This document shows, one piece after another, positions 12,407-22,890 of a stretch of 64,000 nt of DNA. The stretch's first letter is position 1. Each line of letters opens with the position of its first letter. The stretch is taken from assembly GCF_036417845.1 (NCBI RefSeq), contig NC_089981.1, positions 78,223,268 through 78,287,267 of the forward strand. Direction: 5' to 3'. A program made the translations under genes and the position numbers. The notes beneath the pieces were generated by a model. The model was not told where the DNA came from. It saw nothing but the letters and a program-made list of their open reading frames with translations, and ran no database searches. The stretch is from Apteryx mantelli (lineage: Eukaryota; Chordata; Aves; Apterygiformes; Apterygidae).

Positions 12407-15400
12407 GTATTTTTTGCCCTGACTAGTCACCCAATCAGCCCTTAATCATGCAAATTCAGCACAAACACTTCTACAAAGGTCTCTGCTATCCCACCTCAGA
12501 ATAAAGTGAATCACTCCTCTTTTAATATCTACCTTTTCTCTGACAACCTCCTTCGCATCAGATCTTTTTCTTCTGCTAGATCACCTGTCTTCTAAAAAAT
12601 AATTATGCCAGGGAAGTCTTTGAAGTAGTAGCAGAGAGGTAAATATTGTTTATATTTTACCCTGTCTATTAAGCATGTAGCCACATCAAAGTCCTCATTT
12701 TCTTTGCCGTCGTATTTCTGAAGAAAACTGGTTATGGATTACACACACAGGCCTCAGAGAGCTGAACCACAGCCATTTCAGAGAGTTGGCCTCTGGCCCA
12801 GCTAGTATTTGCGTAAAGGCATTTCAGTGCTAACACATCATTCAACCTCCTGTTAGTCTCAAACTGAGATTTGCAATGACTGAGGTAGCAGTTTTGTTTT
12901 ATCAGTGCCTGTTATTAGCCTGAAAGCTGTTTGCTAGGGAGAGGTATTTTTGGTATTTAAGAGAGAAATAACACTTTCAATGGCAAGCAACTTTTTAGCT
13001 CAGCTGCAGAAAAACAAGCAGAATCAAAAAGTGGAGCGTGAGGAAGCACAGCGTGCACATCGGGGCTCCGAGGGGCAGTTTTGAACCGCGTCGAGGATAA
13101 ATGCGGGTTGTCTCTGCCCCCTGGCAAAAACGCCCGGGAAATCGGAGGGGGCAGTGCACAGGAAGTAAAGGCACCGGTGGGTCTATCTGGAGGAGGGACT
13201 GCAGCCTCGGGCTGTTCAGGGTCGCTACCAAAACCTCCATCGTTGTCACTGTCCCCCACTGGAGCTGTTGGACCTGTTTCGGATGTGCTTGGGAAGCCCT
13301 CTCCCCTTTGCACAAGGCTTTAGCTTCTGACCCTCACATGCTCCTGTGAAATCAACAGGCAACTTTCACAGACAGATTAAAAAAAAAAAAAGAATATAAA
13401 CAATCCAGTCAATAAAAGGCCATGTGGTATCAGTAAAAATCAGTAAAATTGGTATTAATCAGTAAAAATGCAGCTGTTGGGGAGGGATGGGGTGTGAGGC
13501 GGGCATTGTGCCGTGCTGCCGAGCCCAGGTCGCTCTTGACTCTCTTGCTGCTCTTGGCAGGCTCGGCCGCCAGGTTCGGGGACGCCGAGGGGTTCGCATG
13601 GTTCGACCCAGCGCTGTGGCAGACCGCCGCCTCGCCGGGGGAGCTGCAGCAGGGCGGACGCATCTTTGCCGTGGATGAGGAGCGCGTCCCGTGCCAGTAC
13701 GATGATGTTATCCTTCAGCCCGAAACCTCCTTCCGGGTAAACGTCGACTCATCACGGGGCATGATTCATCTCCGGAGCATCTCTCTCATGGGTCAGGTAA
13801 TGCGGGGCGGCTGAGAAACCCGGCGGCGCGCTCAGCTCACACCTCCTCGCCGCGGCCCCCGAAGTAGGTCACGAGGAGAGGGAGCGCGGGAAACCCCGCA
13901 GACCGGGCGCCAGGCTCCTCTCCAGGGCAGGAAAAAGCTATTTTTGGCCTTGCATGGAGGTTCTCCTGAGGCACCAAGCCGTGGTAGTGCTGTGCCAGCA
14001 CCACGGCGGGATGGACCTGGCCAGGGCAGGCAGAATCACGGGTGGCCGTGGGCTGCTCCGGGCAGCTCGAGTCTCCCCGTCCCTTTGCCTTTGCCACCCA
14101 GTCCTGCTCTGCTAGGAAAACAGCTGCTGATGTGCCACCATCTCTTGCCCAAATCCACCTTCTCATGAGCACTTGTGTGTGAGGGGGTGCTGGGGGGATC
14201 AAGGGCAAGACGGGACCCAGCTGAGCCACGATCAAAAGGTAACGGCTCAGCTTTTGCCAAACATCTGGCTTTTTTGGGCAACGAGACCAAGCAAAAGCCG
14301 AAATGGGCGTATGGGCAGGAATTTCCTGGCGCCCTCAGCCCGTCGCGTCGCTGCCCCAAAGCTGGCGGTCAGAGGCAGCCCCAGGTGCCCGGGCAGTGGC
14401 GCGCCAGGGCTCGCCGGCCGGGGAAACCGCTCTGGCCTTGCTGGAAATGCACGCCCCCGTTTTTGCTGCTCTTCTCCCGGCCAGACGTTCAGCAGCACCG
14501 CGGCCTTGGCCGAGTACCTGCGGGGCCCCTCCGCACCGCTGCAGTTTCACGGCAACGGCACTTTCCAGGTGTCGGGCACCGGGTGTCCGGACAAGTCCGG
14601 CTGCGTCTGCGGGAACGCCCAGGTGAGTCCCCCCGCGGCAATGCCGGGAGCTGCGGGACAAGCCGGGGCCCGGGGCCGGCAGCCCAAAGAGGCGGGTGGA
14701 AGATGCTGGGAACGGGGCCACCTCCGCCGGTGGAGCTCGGTCTGGTGGCGGTCGGGGAGCGCCCGGCTCGCGGGGGCGAGCGGCTGACGCTGCCCTGCTC
14801 TGCTTTAGGACGGCCACCGCATCTGCGCGGCCCTGCTGGGGGCGGCGGGGAGGCCGTGCCCTGCGCCGGCGTGCCGGAGCCCGCTGCGGCCCCTCGGCCA
14901 CTGCTGCGGGGTCTGCGGTGAGTGCGGCGCCCCGGCCCCTTCCCCTCGCCCTCCCCCGTGGCCCTTTCCCCCGGCTGCGCCCGCCCCTTCGCTGGGACCT
15001 GCTGTGGGCTGCAGGCTCTTGCAGGCTGGGGGTCCTGCAAAGAGGCGCTGCTTTCCCGCCTCGCGCTTTGCTTCTCTTTTTTTTCCCGGCTGCTCCCCTA
15101 AAAAGTGGTGTTAAAGCAGAACCGGCAGGCGCTGCGGATGGGCGCCCCCAGCCCGGGAGCCAGTCCGAGTCCCTCGGAGGCAGCAGGGCTCGCTGCGGGC
15201 GTGCAAGCGTAGGGACCAGAATAGGCACGCTTGTGCCCCTCCCCAGGGGCTTCGTGAACTAAAAGCAAACTGCCAGCGTGGGTGAGTCCTGCAGCAAACT
15301 CGCTGAAGCTGCCAGCTGCTTGTGGCTGCCATTTTACAGCTGGGAAAACTGAGGTCCAGCGACTGTGGGTGCAGAGGACTTGGGTGGGGGCAATAGTACC

Positions 15401-18400
15401 TCTGCTGTCTCGGTCAATTAAGGAGCTAAAGGATTTGTGCCTAAAAATGTGGCCAAGGACACCTGTGACCCAACCGGGTCTCTGAGAGCCCAGGCCAAGC
15501 GCTGTGCCGCAACACTGCTCCCATGGGTCCTGTCCACTCCCAAAACGTGATTCACCCAGTGCCCAGCTAGTGTACGTCTCTCCGAAGCATTATCACGGCT
15601 CTTTGGAGCTGGTGTTGAATTGCAGCCCTTTGTCCCTGCTTCTGGTTTATCCTGTCAGGATGTCAAAACTCATCAAGCTAATAGGACTCCGCTGAGTTTA
15701 TGCAATGGAAAACACTCAAAGGAAATGCACTTTTTTTCACAGTAATGTCATCTTTCCAACAGCAAGTTTATTTCATTTAAAATAGCATACATATTTAAAA
15801 TAAACCATAAACAACAGATTGACAGTATTCCCTCTGCACATGTGTGCTTATGCATTAATCTACCTAGGAGGTTAAGTGGAGTTTTTCTTACACAATTTTA
15901 ACTGCTATCATACCAAATTCATTAGAACGGCACTACCTGTTTCTCAGATGTGCCCATAAAAGCAGAGCCTTTAAAAGCCATTAGGAGAACTTCCCATTTC
16001 AATAAACATTTACGTGCATTTTTTTCAAGGAAAATACTTGAATCAATGACTGCAGTGCAGCGATACAGGGAATGCAAGTATCCTCTCCTCTGTGCTTTAC
16101 ATCCAAAGAAGTAGCAGCATTGCTGAATCACAGCCTTGCAGCCTTGAAACACAGATAAATGTAGAGCTTCCCACAGGAATATGCAGGAAAAAGCCTTTAA
16201 CAGAAGGCTTCTCTCTGGAATATGATGGAAAACAAAAGCTTTTAACTGAAACCAGTCAATAAAAAGACCGGCGAGAGGGAGCGGTTCCTCCTGGGGGCTT
16301 CGTTCAGACCCGGCCGTGAGCCCTCCTCTCCTGGGCACTGCAGTGAGATCAGGTGCAGGGAGGTGCTGGAGAGCCCTGTGTGCCTCCGGTGGCAATCGGC
16401 ATCATGCTTTGCTCCGAAAAGCACATCGATTCAAGCCTGGGGCAGCTCTCCGGCCAGTCCAGGCTTGGTGATCTTGCTCTCTGTCTCATCTCTCTGTTTT
16501 TGGGCTGCAGGAGCCACTGTTTGCCTGGAGTTCACTCCTGACTTTGACCTGCGGAAATATCGGGACAGGCTTGTCCAAGCCTTCCTGAGCCTGGTACGTC
16601 AGCCGGCCGAGTGGGATGGCAGTAGGATATTGGGAAACCACGAGCTGCGTCAGCCAGCGATTCACAGGGAAGGCAGGGGGGTGATGCGTGGCCACGTGCA
16701 TCGCCCCTGGGATGCAGGCTGCTGAGCCCTGTGGTCCAGCAGCCTAGCCGGGGAGCGGCAGCCTGCATGCCCGGCTCCCGACCTCCCCCCGACGGCTGGC
16801 ATCCCAAATTCGGCCCCTTGAATTCGGTGCCACCCAGGCCAGTGCCACCCCCCTTGCTCCCAGCCACAGCCAGCCCGCCCCCTCTCAGTTTGGGGCAGAA
16901 ACAGAGACAGACACCAGGTTCCCGGACCCTTCTGGCCCTAAAGAAAGGGCAGTAACTAGCATACGGGCCACGGGCAGCACCTGCACCTTTTCGCCACTGT
17001 CCCGGCCCGCTGGGGAGGGAGAGCTCAGCGAGAGCGGGCACAGCCAAGAAGCGGCCATCTCAAGCTGGTCCCCCCACCCGTGCACTCCTTGGGCAGCTGG
17101 GCACATGCACACGCGCCATGGGATCCCGCAGGCCCTGGGGACGGCTCGTGCCAGGATGCTCACGGCCAGGAGCTGCCGGTGGGTGAGGGCATGCTCGGGA
17201 CTCACACCAGAAGGATCAATACCAGAGTATTGCTCTATTGATCCAGAGCTGGAAGCTTGCTTCCTGCCCTCTTTGCGATCACACACATATTACTGCATAG
17301 TTTAAAGGGTGTGCTACATGAAATTGCTCCCTGGGCTGCAGGTCAGGCAGGGGGGATTGACTGGCTGGTCTCTGTAGCGGCTGCGGGATCAGCCGGAGAG
17401 CATTCCTGGTGCTCTTGCCTCTGCTGGGGGGATGCTGCATGCCAGGGGCACCCAATGCAGATTCCCAGGGACAGGAGATATGAACCTGTCATTTCAGAAA
17501 CCCAATGGCAATGCAATAACAGGAATGGCAGCTCTGTGATGGGTTTCACCTGAAGATTTATAGATGGGCCTTATTGGTGCATCCATCATGGCTGTCTATA
17601 GATGTGAGTCTAATTTCTGCCTGCTGCTCTCTTTACGTGTCTTTTGTGTTTTGAAAAGCCCAAATACGCTGGAGTTCAGATGGCGATATCCAAGGTACAC
17701 AAAGCACAGACCTTTCTGGGAGTTGCACTGCGAAGCTCCGCTCCTGTCATCCAGATAGTGCTCATCGATGACCAGACTGGGTCGCGGACAGGCACTGCTG
17801 CTGAGCAGATGGCTGCAGACATCATGAGCGACATCGCACAGCATGGTAACGCTGCCTTTCTCCTGAGCTGGGCACCGGTGGGTGCATCTAACCCACCGCT
17901 GGCGGCAGCTCCTTGCCTCCTCACCAGCAGCTCTTCCTCACCCGCTCCTGTCAGCTGTGTCACGTTTGCCAACTCTGTGACTCTGCTCTTTCAGCAGCAA
18001 CGTCCTGTGATGGGAATCACATGCTATCAAGGGGCTGTTCGGTCGATGCTCCCTGCATTGAAAACACTTGATTGCCTGGAAATGGCATCTGCTGTGCACA
18101 GCTTTAAAGCACTGCCTTTGTCCTTGTCCTCTTTAGTCTAGTTTGGCACAGCTCTAAACCTTCCTAATACACACACACGCTCTTTTCTAAAGATGTTGTT
18201 GGTGAAATTTTGCTTACCCCAAAGTTGTACCACTTTCATCATAATAGGACAGCAGTGTGAGAAGAACAGAACTGCAGAATTAGAGATTATTGGGGTTGGC
18301 AGGGATCCCTGGAGATCATCTAGTCCAACTCCCTGCTCAGGGCAGGGTCAGCCCTGACCAGTTTGCCCAGGACCATGTCCAGTTGGGTTTTGAATATCTC

Positions 18401-21400
18401 CAAGGCTGGAGACTCCACAGCCTCTCTGGGCAACCTGTTCCAGTGTTCAACCACCCTTACTGTGAAGGGTGTATTTTCTTGTGTTCACGTGGAATTTCCT
18501 GTGTTTCAGTTTGTGCCCGTTGCCTCTCATCCTGTCACTGGGCACTGCTGAGAAGAGTCTGGCTCCATCTTCTTTACACCCTCCCATCAGATACTTGTAC
18601 ACATTGATAAGATCCCACTGAGCCTTTTCTTCTCCAGGCTGAACGGTCTCAAGTCCCTCAGCCTCTCCCTGTATGGTTGATCTCTCAGTCAGCTTTGAGG
18701 GCCTTCGTTGGACTTGCTCCAGTAGCAATGGCTACTGTGCATGAATCAGGGTGGTGTGCAGATGGTGGTGGTGGTGGGGGGGTGTTGCACTGTCCAGACC
18801 TTACCCATATTTCTTCTCACCCTTTCCCAGGTGAAGCACTTGGCATATCCAGCGGCAAAATGGAGGTGGCCACTGGCAGCATTTTCAGTGGGCAAACAGG
18901 AATCAGCACATCAAGGAGGATCTTAACAGGGACGGTTGTGGGCCTGCTCTTTGGACTCCTGTTGCTCGGAGGGATGCTCCTTCTCTACAGGAGAGGAATG
19001 CTAAGGTAGGGAAGGGGCTTCTGCGGGCAGGGTAGGGGTAATATTGGCAACCGCTGCAGAGCTGTGGCTGAGCAGCCCGGGCTAGCGGTGAACACCCCAG
19101 TCCATCAGCGTCTTCCAAGCCTGGGGCTGCTCCAGGTGTTCTGCTGTCGTAGGGCAACTTGTTACCAAATGTTGGCCTTCCAGCCAGCCTTTCAGCGGGG
19201 ACAAAAGGCAGGGCTGGCCGAGAGCTCCTGCACCTCCTTCTCCGTGCTTCATCCTTCCTGCCACCTCTGTGGGCAAAACCAGGCACTCTGTTATACTGGA
19301 AGTTACCGGTTCCTTGTGTTTTATCAGAGGCAGGTATAAACCGGAGCAGGTTTCATGCTATGCCAACTTAGATCAAGGGTCCAGCTGGGGCAGGGTGGAA
19401 AGCTCTGAGGTGACTGAAAAGGCACTTTTATACACTTAATCTGGTACTTCAGCTTCCTCCACAGGCAAAAGGGAATTGCTGCTTGGCACTGTGTGGTGTG
19501 GCATGCTCTGGGCAGGAGCAGCGCTGCTGCTGCACAGTTTGAGCTCTGACCAATCTGACCTTGCTGCTCCATGGAAATCTCCTGTTCCTGGTAGCCTTTA
19601 GTTACCTGCGTTAGTTAGCCCTGCGTGGGGGTGGAGAACTGAAACTGCCTGCTTTTAAATAGAAATGCATCGAAATAATTCAAACCTTTTGTCCTACAGC
19701 TTTGTAGTCATGAAAGGGAATGACAGCATCAAGAAAAAAAATGCAGTGCTGCTCTCCACTAGTGCCTGAGTTATTAATACTGCACAGAGAGCAGCGCAGA
19801 TCCAAAGGGAAGGATGAAAGGGAGCTCAACACCTACCTGTACCGCAGCCAAAGAGCCCGTCAAAAAGGCCTCGTCTCCAGCACCTTTTCTCCTTGCAGGG
19901 CAGAGACGGGGTGGGAAGGGCTCAGACAGTGGAAAAGCCGCCCTGCCAGCACTGAGCTCAGCACAACGCAGGCAGCCGTGGCAGGTGCTCCTCTGACCGA
20001 CCTCCGCTCCTAGCCAAAGCGCTCACCGTCGCGCACGGCCTTGCCTCCCCCAAGAGGTGTCACAGGCTCTATTTAATTCCTGCTGCAGGGCAGGTTGCCT
20101 TTGTACAGGGAGGAGGCTTTGGATAAAAGCACCAGAGGCGCTGACGTGCCGGCCGTTGTGCAAGGGCCACGGGCCGGGCGGACAGCTGCAGGCAAGGTGT
20201 CACTTTGGGGGAGGTTAGAGACAAAAAGCAGGTGGTAGGAAGGAAACTGGCAGGGGATGGAAGAGCTCATGCCAGACCGTGATCCCTCAGCCAGCCGGAC
20301 ACGTGCTCAGCTGCTGGTGTGGTCCTGCTGGGTCCTGTCCCCGCTCGCAGCTGGCCACCAGCCCGAGCCGTGCAGGGTTTACTGGGGACACCACCGTGTC
20401 CCTGCATGGGACAGTACACCGAGCTACTCTGACTTATTTTGCCCACCTGACCTTGGGTAAGGCGGAGCGACCCCAAGCATTTTATAACCATCTTCTGGGG
20501 ATGGCCATCACTTTAATTTGAGGGTGCAAGACGCATTTGTGTCTGCCAGGGAGCACAGGGCCTGTCTGCCGCAGCTGGCAGCGTCCAAGGCTCACAAGTC
20601 AGGCCGTTTCTCCTCGCCCCGCTCGTTAGCATGGGCTTCTCGTTGCACAGCAGAGCACTTGGGCACGGACTGTTTCCCTGCCACTCAGCACGTGCTGACA
20701 TAACGTTTCCTAGCAATAAACTAGCGCCTTCATTTAATTTCTAAATAAAACTCCAAGCCCCATAATTGCTACTTGATGATTTATCTTCCACTGACATGTG
20801 TTTGGATGCCGGACAGGCCTTTGAAACAAGTGCTGTCAGCATTAAGAGGAAAGTTTATGTAACAGCAGAGGACAGAGCTGAACCCAAGCCCAGGCCCTTC
20901 GCAGCACCGAGGGAGCCTGGCTTGGTCGTGCCGGGTTATAACGAGTCGGGAGGCAGGTCCGCGGAGACGCTTACAGGTCAACTAGCTTCGGCTGTGGATT
21001 AACAAACATTAATGAAAAACTTGCCCCACAGGCTCTTGGGGGTGGGAGGGAGGATTTGCTGGATGGGTGGCACCTTGTCTGAGACTGCTGCAACGTGGTG
21101 GAGATGCCCTCACTGCAGTGGCCCATCGAAGCGAGCATGGGGTCTGCAGAAAAGACCATGCATGGCCCCACGCAGAGGGCTCAGCCTTTCACGTCACGTA
21201 CGCGGGTCCCGACGCGCCAAGGCAAGCCCCGCTGCTAAATGCGTGGTGGTCGCAGTGCCTAGATATCGGCCAGCTCTCGGGACCTGGGGTGGCATGTGAG
21301 GACCCTCTGTGAGCCCATCAACGTGACGTGCCTGGTTTGGGGGATCTTGCTCACTAACCAGGACCCTTAGGATAAAAGTGGTGGTGAAAACGAGATGGTA

Positions 21401-22743
21401 AAAGCGATAAGGTGACAAAAGTAATGCTGCAAACTGTGAACATTTGTTGAGATTGCAGGGGGACCAGGTGTCAGCTCTGTGGCAGTTCGTTTTAATTCGC
21501 AAAGGGAGGGCAATGACTCCGGAGTGAATGTGAGCTGCGGCTTTCTGCCTGCTGACTAATTCTTCCCTCCAGGATGCAGGCTGCCGACCTGCAGCTCACT
21601 GGCTTCCACTGACAAAGTGCAGCGTTTCCCTGCGAAGGGAAATAAATGTCCCTGAAGCACCCTGAAACTTTGCCCCAGTATTTTCTCATCCATCCCTTGA
21701 AGACGAAGCACTTCAGCTGCGGGAGCCACTCTGACAGGTACCCTGGGTTCAGGGGGACGCAGACGGGTGATCCCCAAATGTCTCTCCCCAGGCTGTGGGC
21801 CGCGCGCCTCCCCCGGCCGTGGGGCAGAGCGCAGGGCCTGGCGTCCCCGGAGCCGGCGAGCAGCAAAGGGTTTGACAACCCCATGTTCGACATGCCCATG
21901 GACACCACGGTGAGTTGCCGTCTGCACGGTTTCTGCCACTGCCAGGGGGCTGCAGGGACCCTCCTGCCCGGATGTGGGTTTTTGTCCCTGCTCGAGGGAG
22001 GGTGCACAGCATGCACCCGCAATGCACAGCATTGTACCCGCAACGCACGGCACTGCACCGCGCTGCACCCACAGCGCACCACGCTGCACCCGCAATGCAC
22101 GGCACTGTACCCGCAACGCATTGCACTGCTCCGCACTGCACCCACAGCGCACCACGCTGCACCCGCAATGCACGGCACTGTACCCGCAACGCATGGCACT
22201 GCTCCGCGCTGCACCCACAGTGCACCACGCTGCACCCGCAATGCACGGCACTGTACCCGCAACGCACGGCACTGCTCCGCACTGCACCCACAGCGCACCA
22301 CGCTGCACCCGCAATGCACGGCGTTGTACCCGCAACGCACGGCACTGCACCGCGCTGCACCCACAGCACAGCAGGCTGCACCCGCAATGCACGGCATTGC
22401 AAACATAGTGCACCGCGCTGCAGTCAGGGGGGCTTCTCCTGTGCTGGGGCCAGGAAGGGGCTTGTGCGACGGCCCCATCTCCGGTGGCCACGCGTGGAGC
22501 TGGCCACTTGCAAACACCTCGGCTCCCAGAGCTCAGGGTGCTGTGGGGTCCCAGTGCCTGCAGTGAGGAGGGGGTTGCTCGAGGTTTGCTTCATGTCTCC
22601 GGAGGGTGTTTTTCCCTCTCTTGCTACTGCAGGAGCCTCCGGGCGCTGCCTCTGGTGAGGACGCACGGCAGGAGATGGCTCTCAAGGACAACCAGATCTT
22701 CTATCTGAACCCTCTGTACGACGAGAGTGAGGTTGATGTCTGA
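12319..22743 (+). CDS. AMN: Amnionless (AMN), 3' nine coding exons; first exons not found
   Basis: AMN is the type I membrane subunit of the cubam receptor. It carries cubilin to the apical membrane and supplies the endocytic signals for uptake of intrinsic factor-B12 and filtered proteins in gut and kidney (family knowledge). Nine exons (12319-12406, 13561-13796, 14485-14622, 14809-14917, 16511-16593, 17659-17845, 18831-19005, 21792-21909, 22633-22743) join in one frame with GT-AG borders and total 1,245 bp, 414 residues plus TGA. In order they encode the end of the N-terminal domain (LASGAGF), an FAWFDPALW / ERVPCQYDDV segment, a cysteine-rich VWC-like module (CVCGN ... GHCCGVCG), the membrane-proximal domain, one transmembrane helix (GLLFGLLLLGGMLLLY, then RRG) and a cytosolic tail with FDNPMF and YLNPLY. 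Human AMN is 453 residues, so about 70 N-terminal residues including the signal peptide are missing. The family call is near certain. Confidence 0.96.
13561..13796 (+). CDS. AMN: AMN exon 5 equivalent
   Basis: The acceptor is ctcttggcag and the donor GGTCAG/gtaatg; the exon runs from phase 1 to phase 0. It encodes 78 whole codons including FAWFDPALWQ, FAVDEERVPCQYDDV, ETSFRVNV and LRSISLMGQ, all aligned to the AMN luminal domain. The stretch around TAASPGELQQGG is longer than in human AMN. Confidence 0.95.
14485..14622 (+). CDS. AMN: AMN exon 6 equivalent
   Basis: The acceptor is cccggccag and the donor CCCAG/gtgagt. It encodes 46 codons, phase 0 to 0, with LAEYLRGPSAPLQFHGNGTF and the cysteine motif CPDKSGCVCGN that opens the VWC-like module. 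Confidence 0.95.
14809..14917 (+). CDS. AMN: AMN exon 7 equivalent, VWC-like cysteine module
   Basis: The acceptor is ctgctttag and the donor TGCG/gtgagt; phase 0 to 1. It encodes ICAALLGAAGRPCPAPAC and LRPLGHCCGVCG, completing the cysteine-rich module. The surrounding DNA is strongly GC- and CpG-rich. Confidence 0.95.
14918..16510 (+). other. AMN: AMN intron 7 (1.6 kb)
   Basis: The intron is CpG-rich for its first 300 bases and AT-rich from about 15,700 to 16,250. No exon or repeat was recognised. Confidence 0.8.
16511..16593 (+). CDS. AMN: AMN exon 8 equivalent
   Basis: The acceptor is tgggctgcag and the donor AGCCTG/gtacgt; phase 1 to 0. It encodes ATVCLEFTPDFDLRKYRDRL followed by VQAFLSL, matching the FDLERYR region of mammalian AMN. 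Confidence 0.95.
17659..17845 (+). CDS. AMN: AMN exon 9 equivalent, membrane-proximal luminal domain
   Basis: The acceptor is ttgaaaag and the donor GCATG/gtaacg; phase 0 to 1. It encodes PKYAGVQMAISKV, APVIQIVLIDDQTG and MAADIMSDIAQH, matching the GLQVAVSKV ... IQVVLVE ... LADVAENG region of AMN. Confidence 0.95.
18272..18726 (-). mobile_element. CR1 LINE fragment, 3' end, in AMN intron 9
   Basis: The plus strand reads as the reverse complement of a CR1 3' end (landmarks gagatcatctagtccaact, ctccacagcctctctgggca, and ttctccaggctgaac). It is about 455 bp, 5'-truncated and diverged, and lies antisense to AMN just before exon 10. Confidence 0.9.
18831..19005 (+). CDS. AMN: AMN exon 10 equivalent, transmembrane exon
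   Basis: The acceptor is cctttcccag and the donor CTAAG/gtaggg; phase 1 to 2. It encodes GEALGISSGKM, then a hydrophobic helix of about 22 residues (TGTVVGLLFGLLLLGGMLLL) and the basic stop-transfer YRRGMLR. If the donor is not used, the next in-frame codon is TAG. Confidence 0.95.
19006..21791 (+). other. AMN: AMN intron 10 (2.8 kb)
   Basis: This is the largest AMN intron seen. It begins with an in-frame TAG across the donor (AGG TAG) and contains two plus-strand AATAAA hexamers at 20715-20720 and 20744-20749. I see no other repeat or exon in it. Confidence 0.8.
21792..21909 (+). CDS. AMN: AMN exon 11 equivalent, first endocytic motif
   Basis: The acceptor is tctccccag and the donor ACCACG/gtgagt; phase 2 to 0. 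It encodes the proximal cytosolic tail with GFDNPMFDMP, the first FXNPXF signal (FDNPMF). In AMN these signals recruit DAB2/ARH adaptors (family knowledge). Confidence 0.95.
22012..22423 (+). repeat. 73-bp minisatellite in AMN intron 11
   Basis: Five full 73-bp units begin at 22012, 22085, 22158, 22231 and 22304, followed by a partial unit from 22377. Each unit is itself built of three related 21-bp blocks (tgcacccgcaatgcacggcac, tgtacccgcaacgcacggcac and tgcacccacagcgcaccacgc) plus a 10-bp block. The outer units differ from the inner ones in the 10-bp block. No stop codon occurs in any of the six frames across the array. Confidence 0.95.
22633..22743 (+). CDS. AMN: AMN last coding exon, second NPX motif and stop
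   Basis: The acceptor is tgctactgcag. It encodes 36 residues and TGA at 22741-22743, ending FYLNPLYDESEVDV. The second endocytic motif is YLNPLY, where mammals have an FXNPXF sequence. Confidence 0.95.
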   Translation, partial: EPPGAASGEDARQEMALKDNQIFYLNPLYDESEVDV

Positions 22744-22890
22744 CAGCGCGACCGGGGCTGTCCCCAGCCCAGCCGTAGCAGCGTGGCCACGGCCCCCCCT
22801 GGGGACACTGCCACCTCGCAAGTGCCCCCTCGGGTCACACACACCAGGCACATGCTAGTCCTCCCCGAATAAAAGCGTCCATGTGTCCAG
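22744..22890 (+). other. AMN: AMN 3' UTR (short)
   Basis: This stretch of about 150 bp follows the AMN stop and reaches just past the canonical poly(A) signal. The lower boundary is inferred from the signal; the cleavage site itself is not visible. Confidence 0.7.
22868..22873 (+). terminator. AMN: AATAAA poly(A) signal of AMN
   Basis: A perfect AATAAA lies 125 bp after the AMN stop and is followed by a GT-rich stretch (gtccatgtgtccag), as expected for a cleavage and polyadenylation site. Confidence 0.8.

Larger units (their letters stand above)
13520..15110. other. AMN: CpG-rich segment over AMN exons 5-7
   Basis: The three exons and their short introns (14623-14808 is only 186 bp) are strongly CpG-rich, most so from 14,700 to 15,000. 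This raises the GC content of the encoded Ala/Gly/Pro/Arg-rich luminal segment. Confidence 0.6.

Noticed and set aside
21492..22517. Long minus-strand ORFs (341, 311 and 217 codons) opposite AMN exons 11-12
   Set aside because: They are produced by the stop-free 73-bp repeat array and have no resemblance to known proteins, splice context or poly(A) signal.
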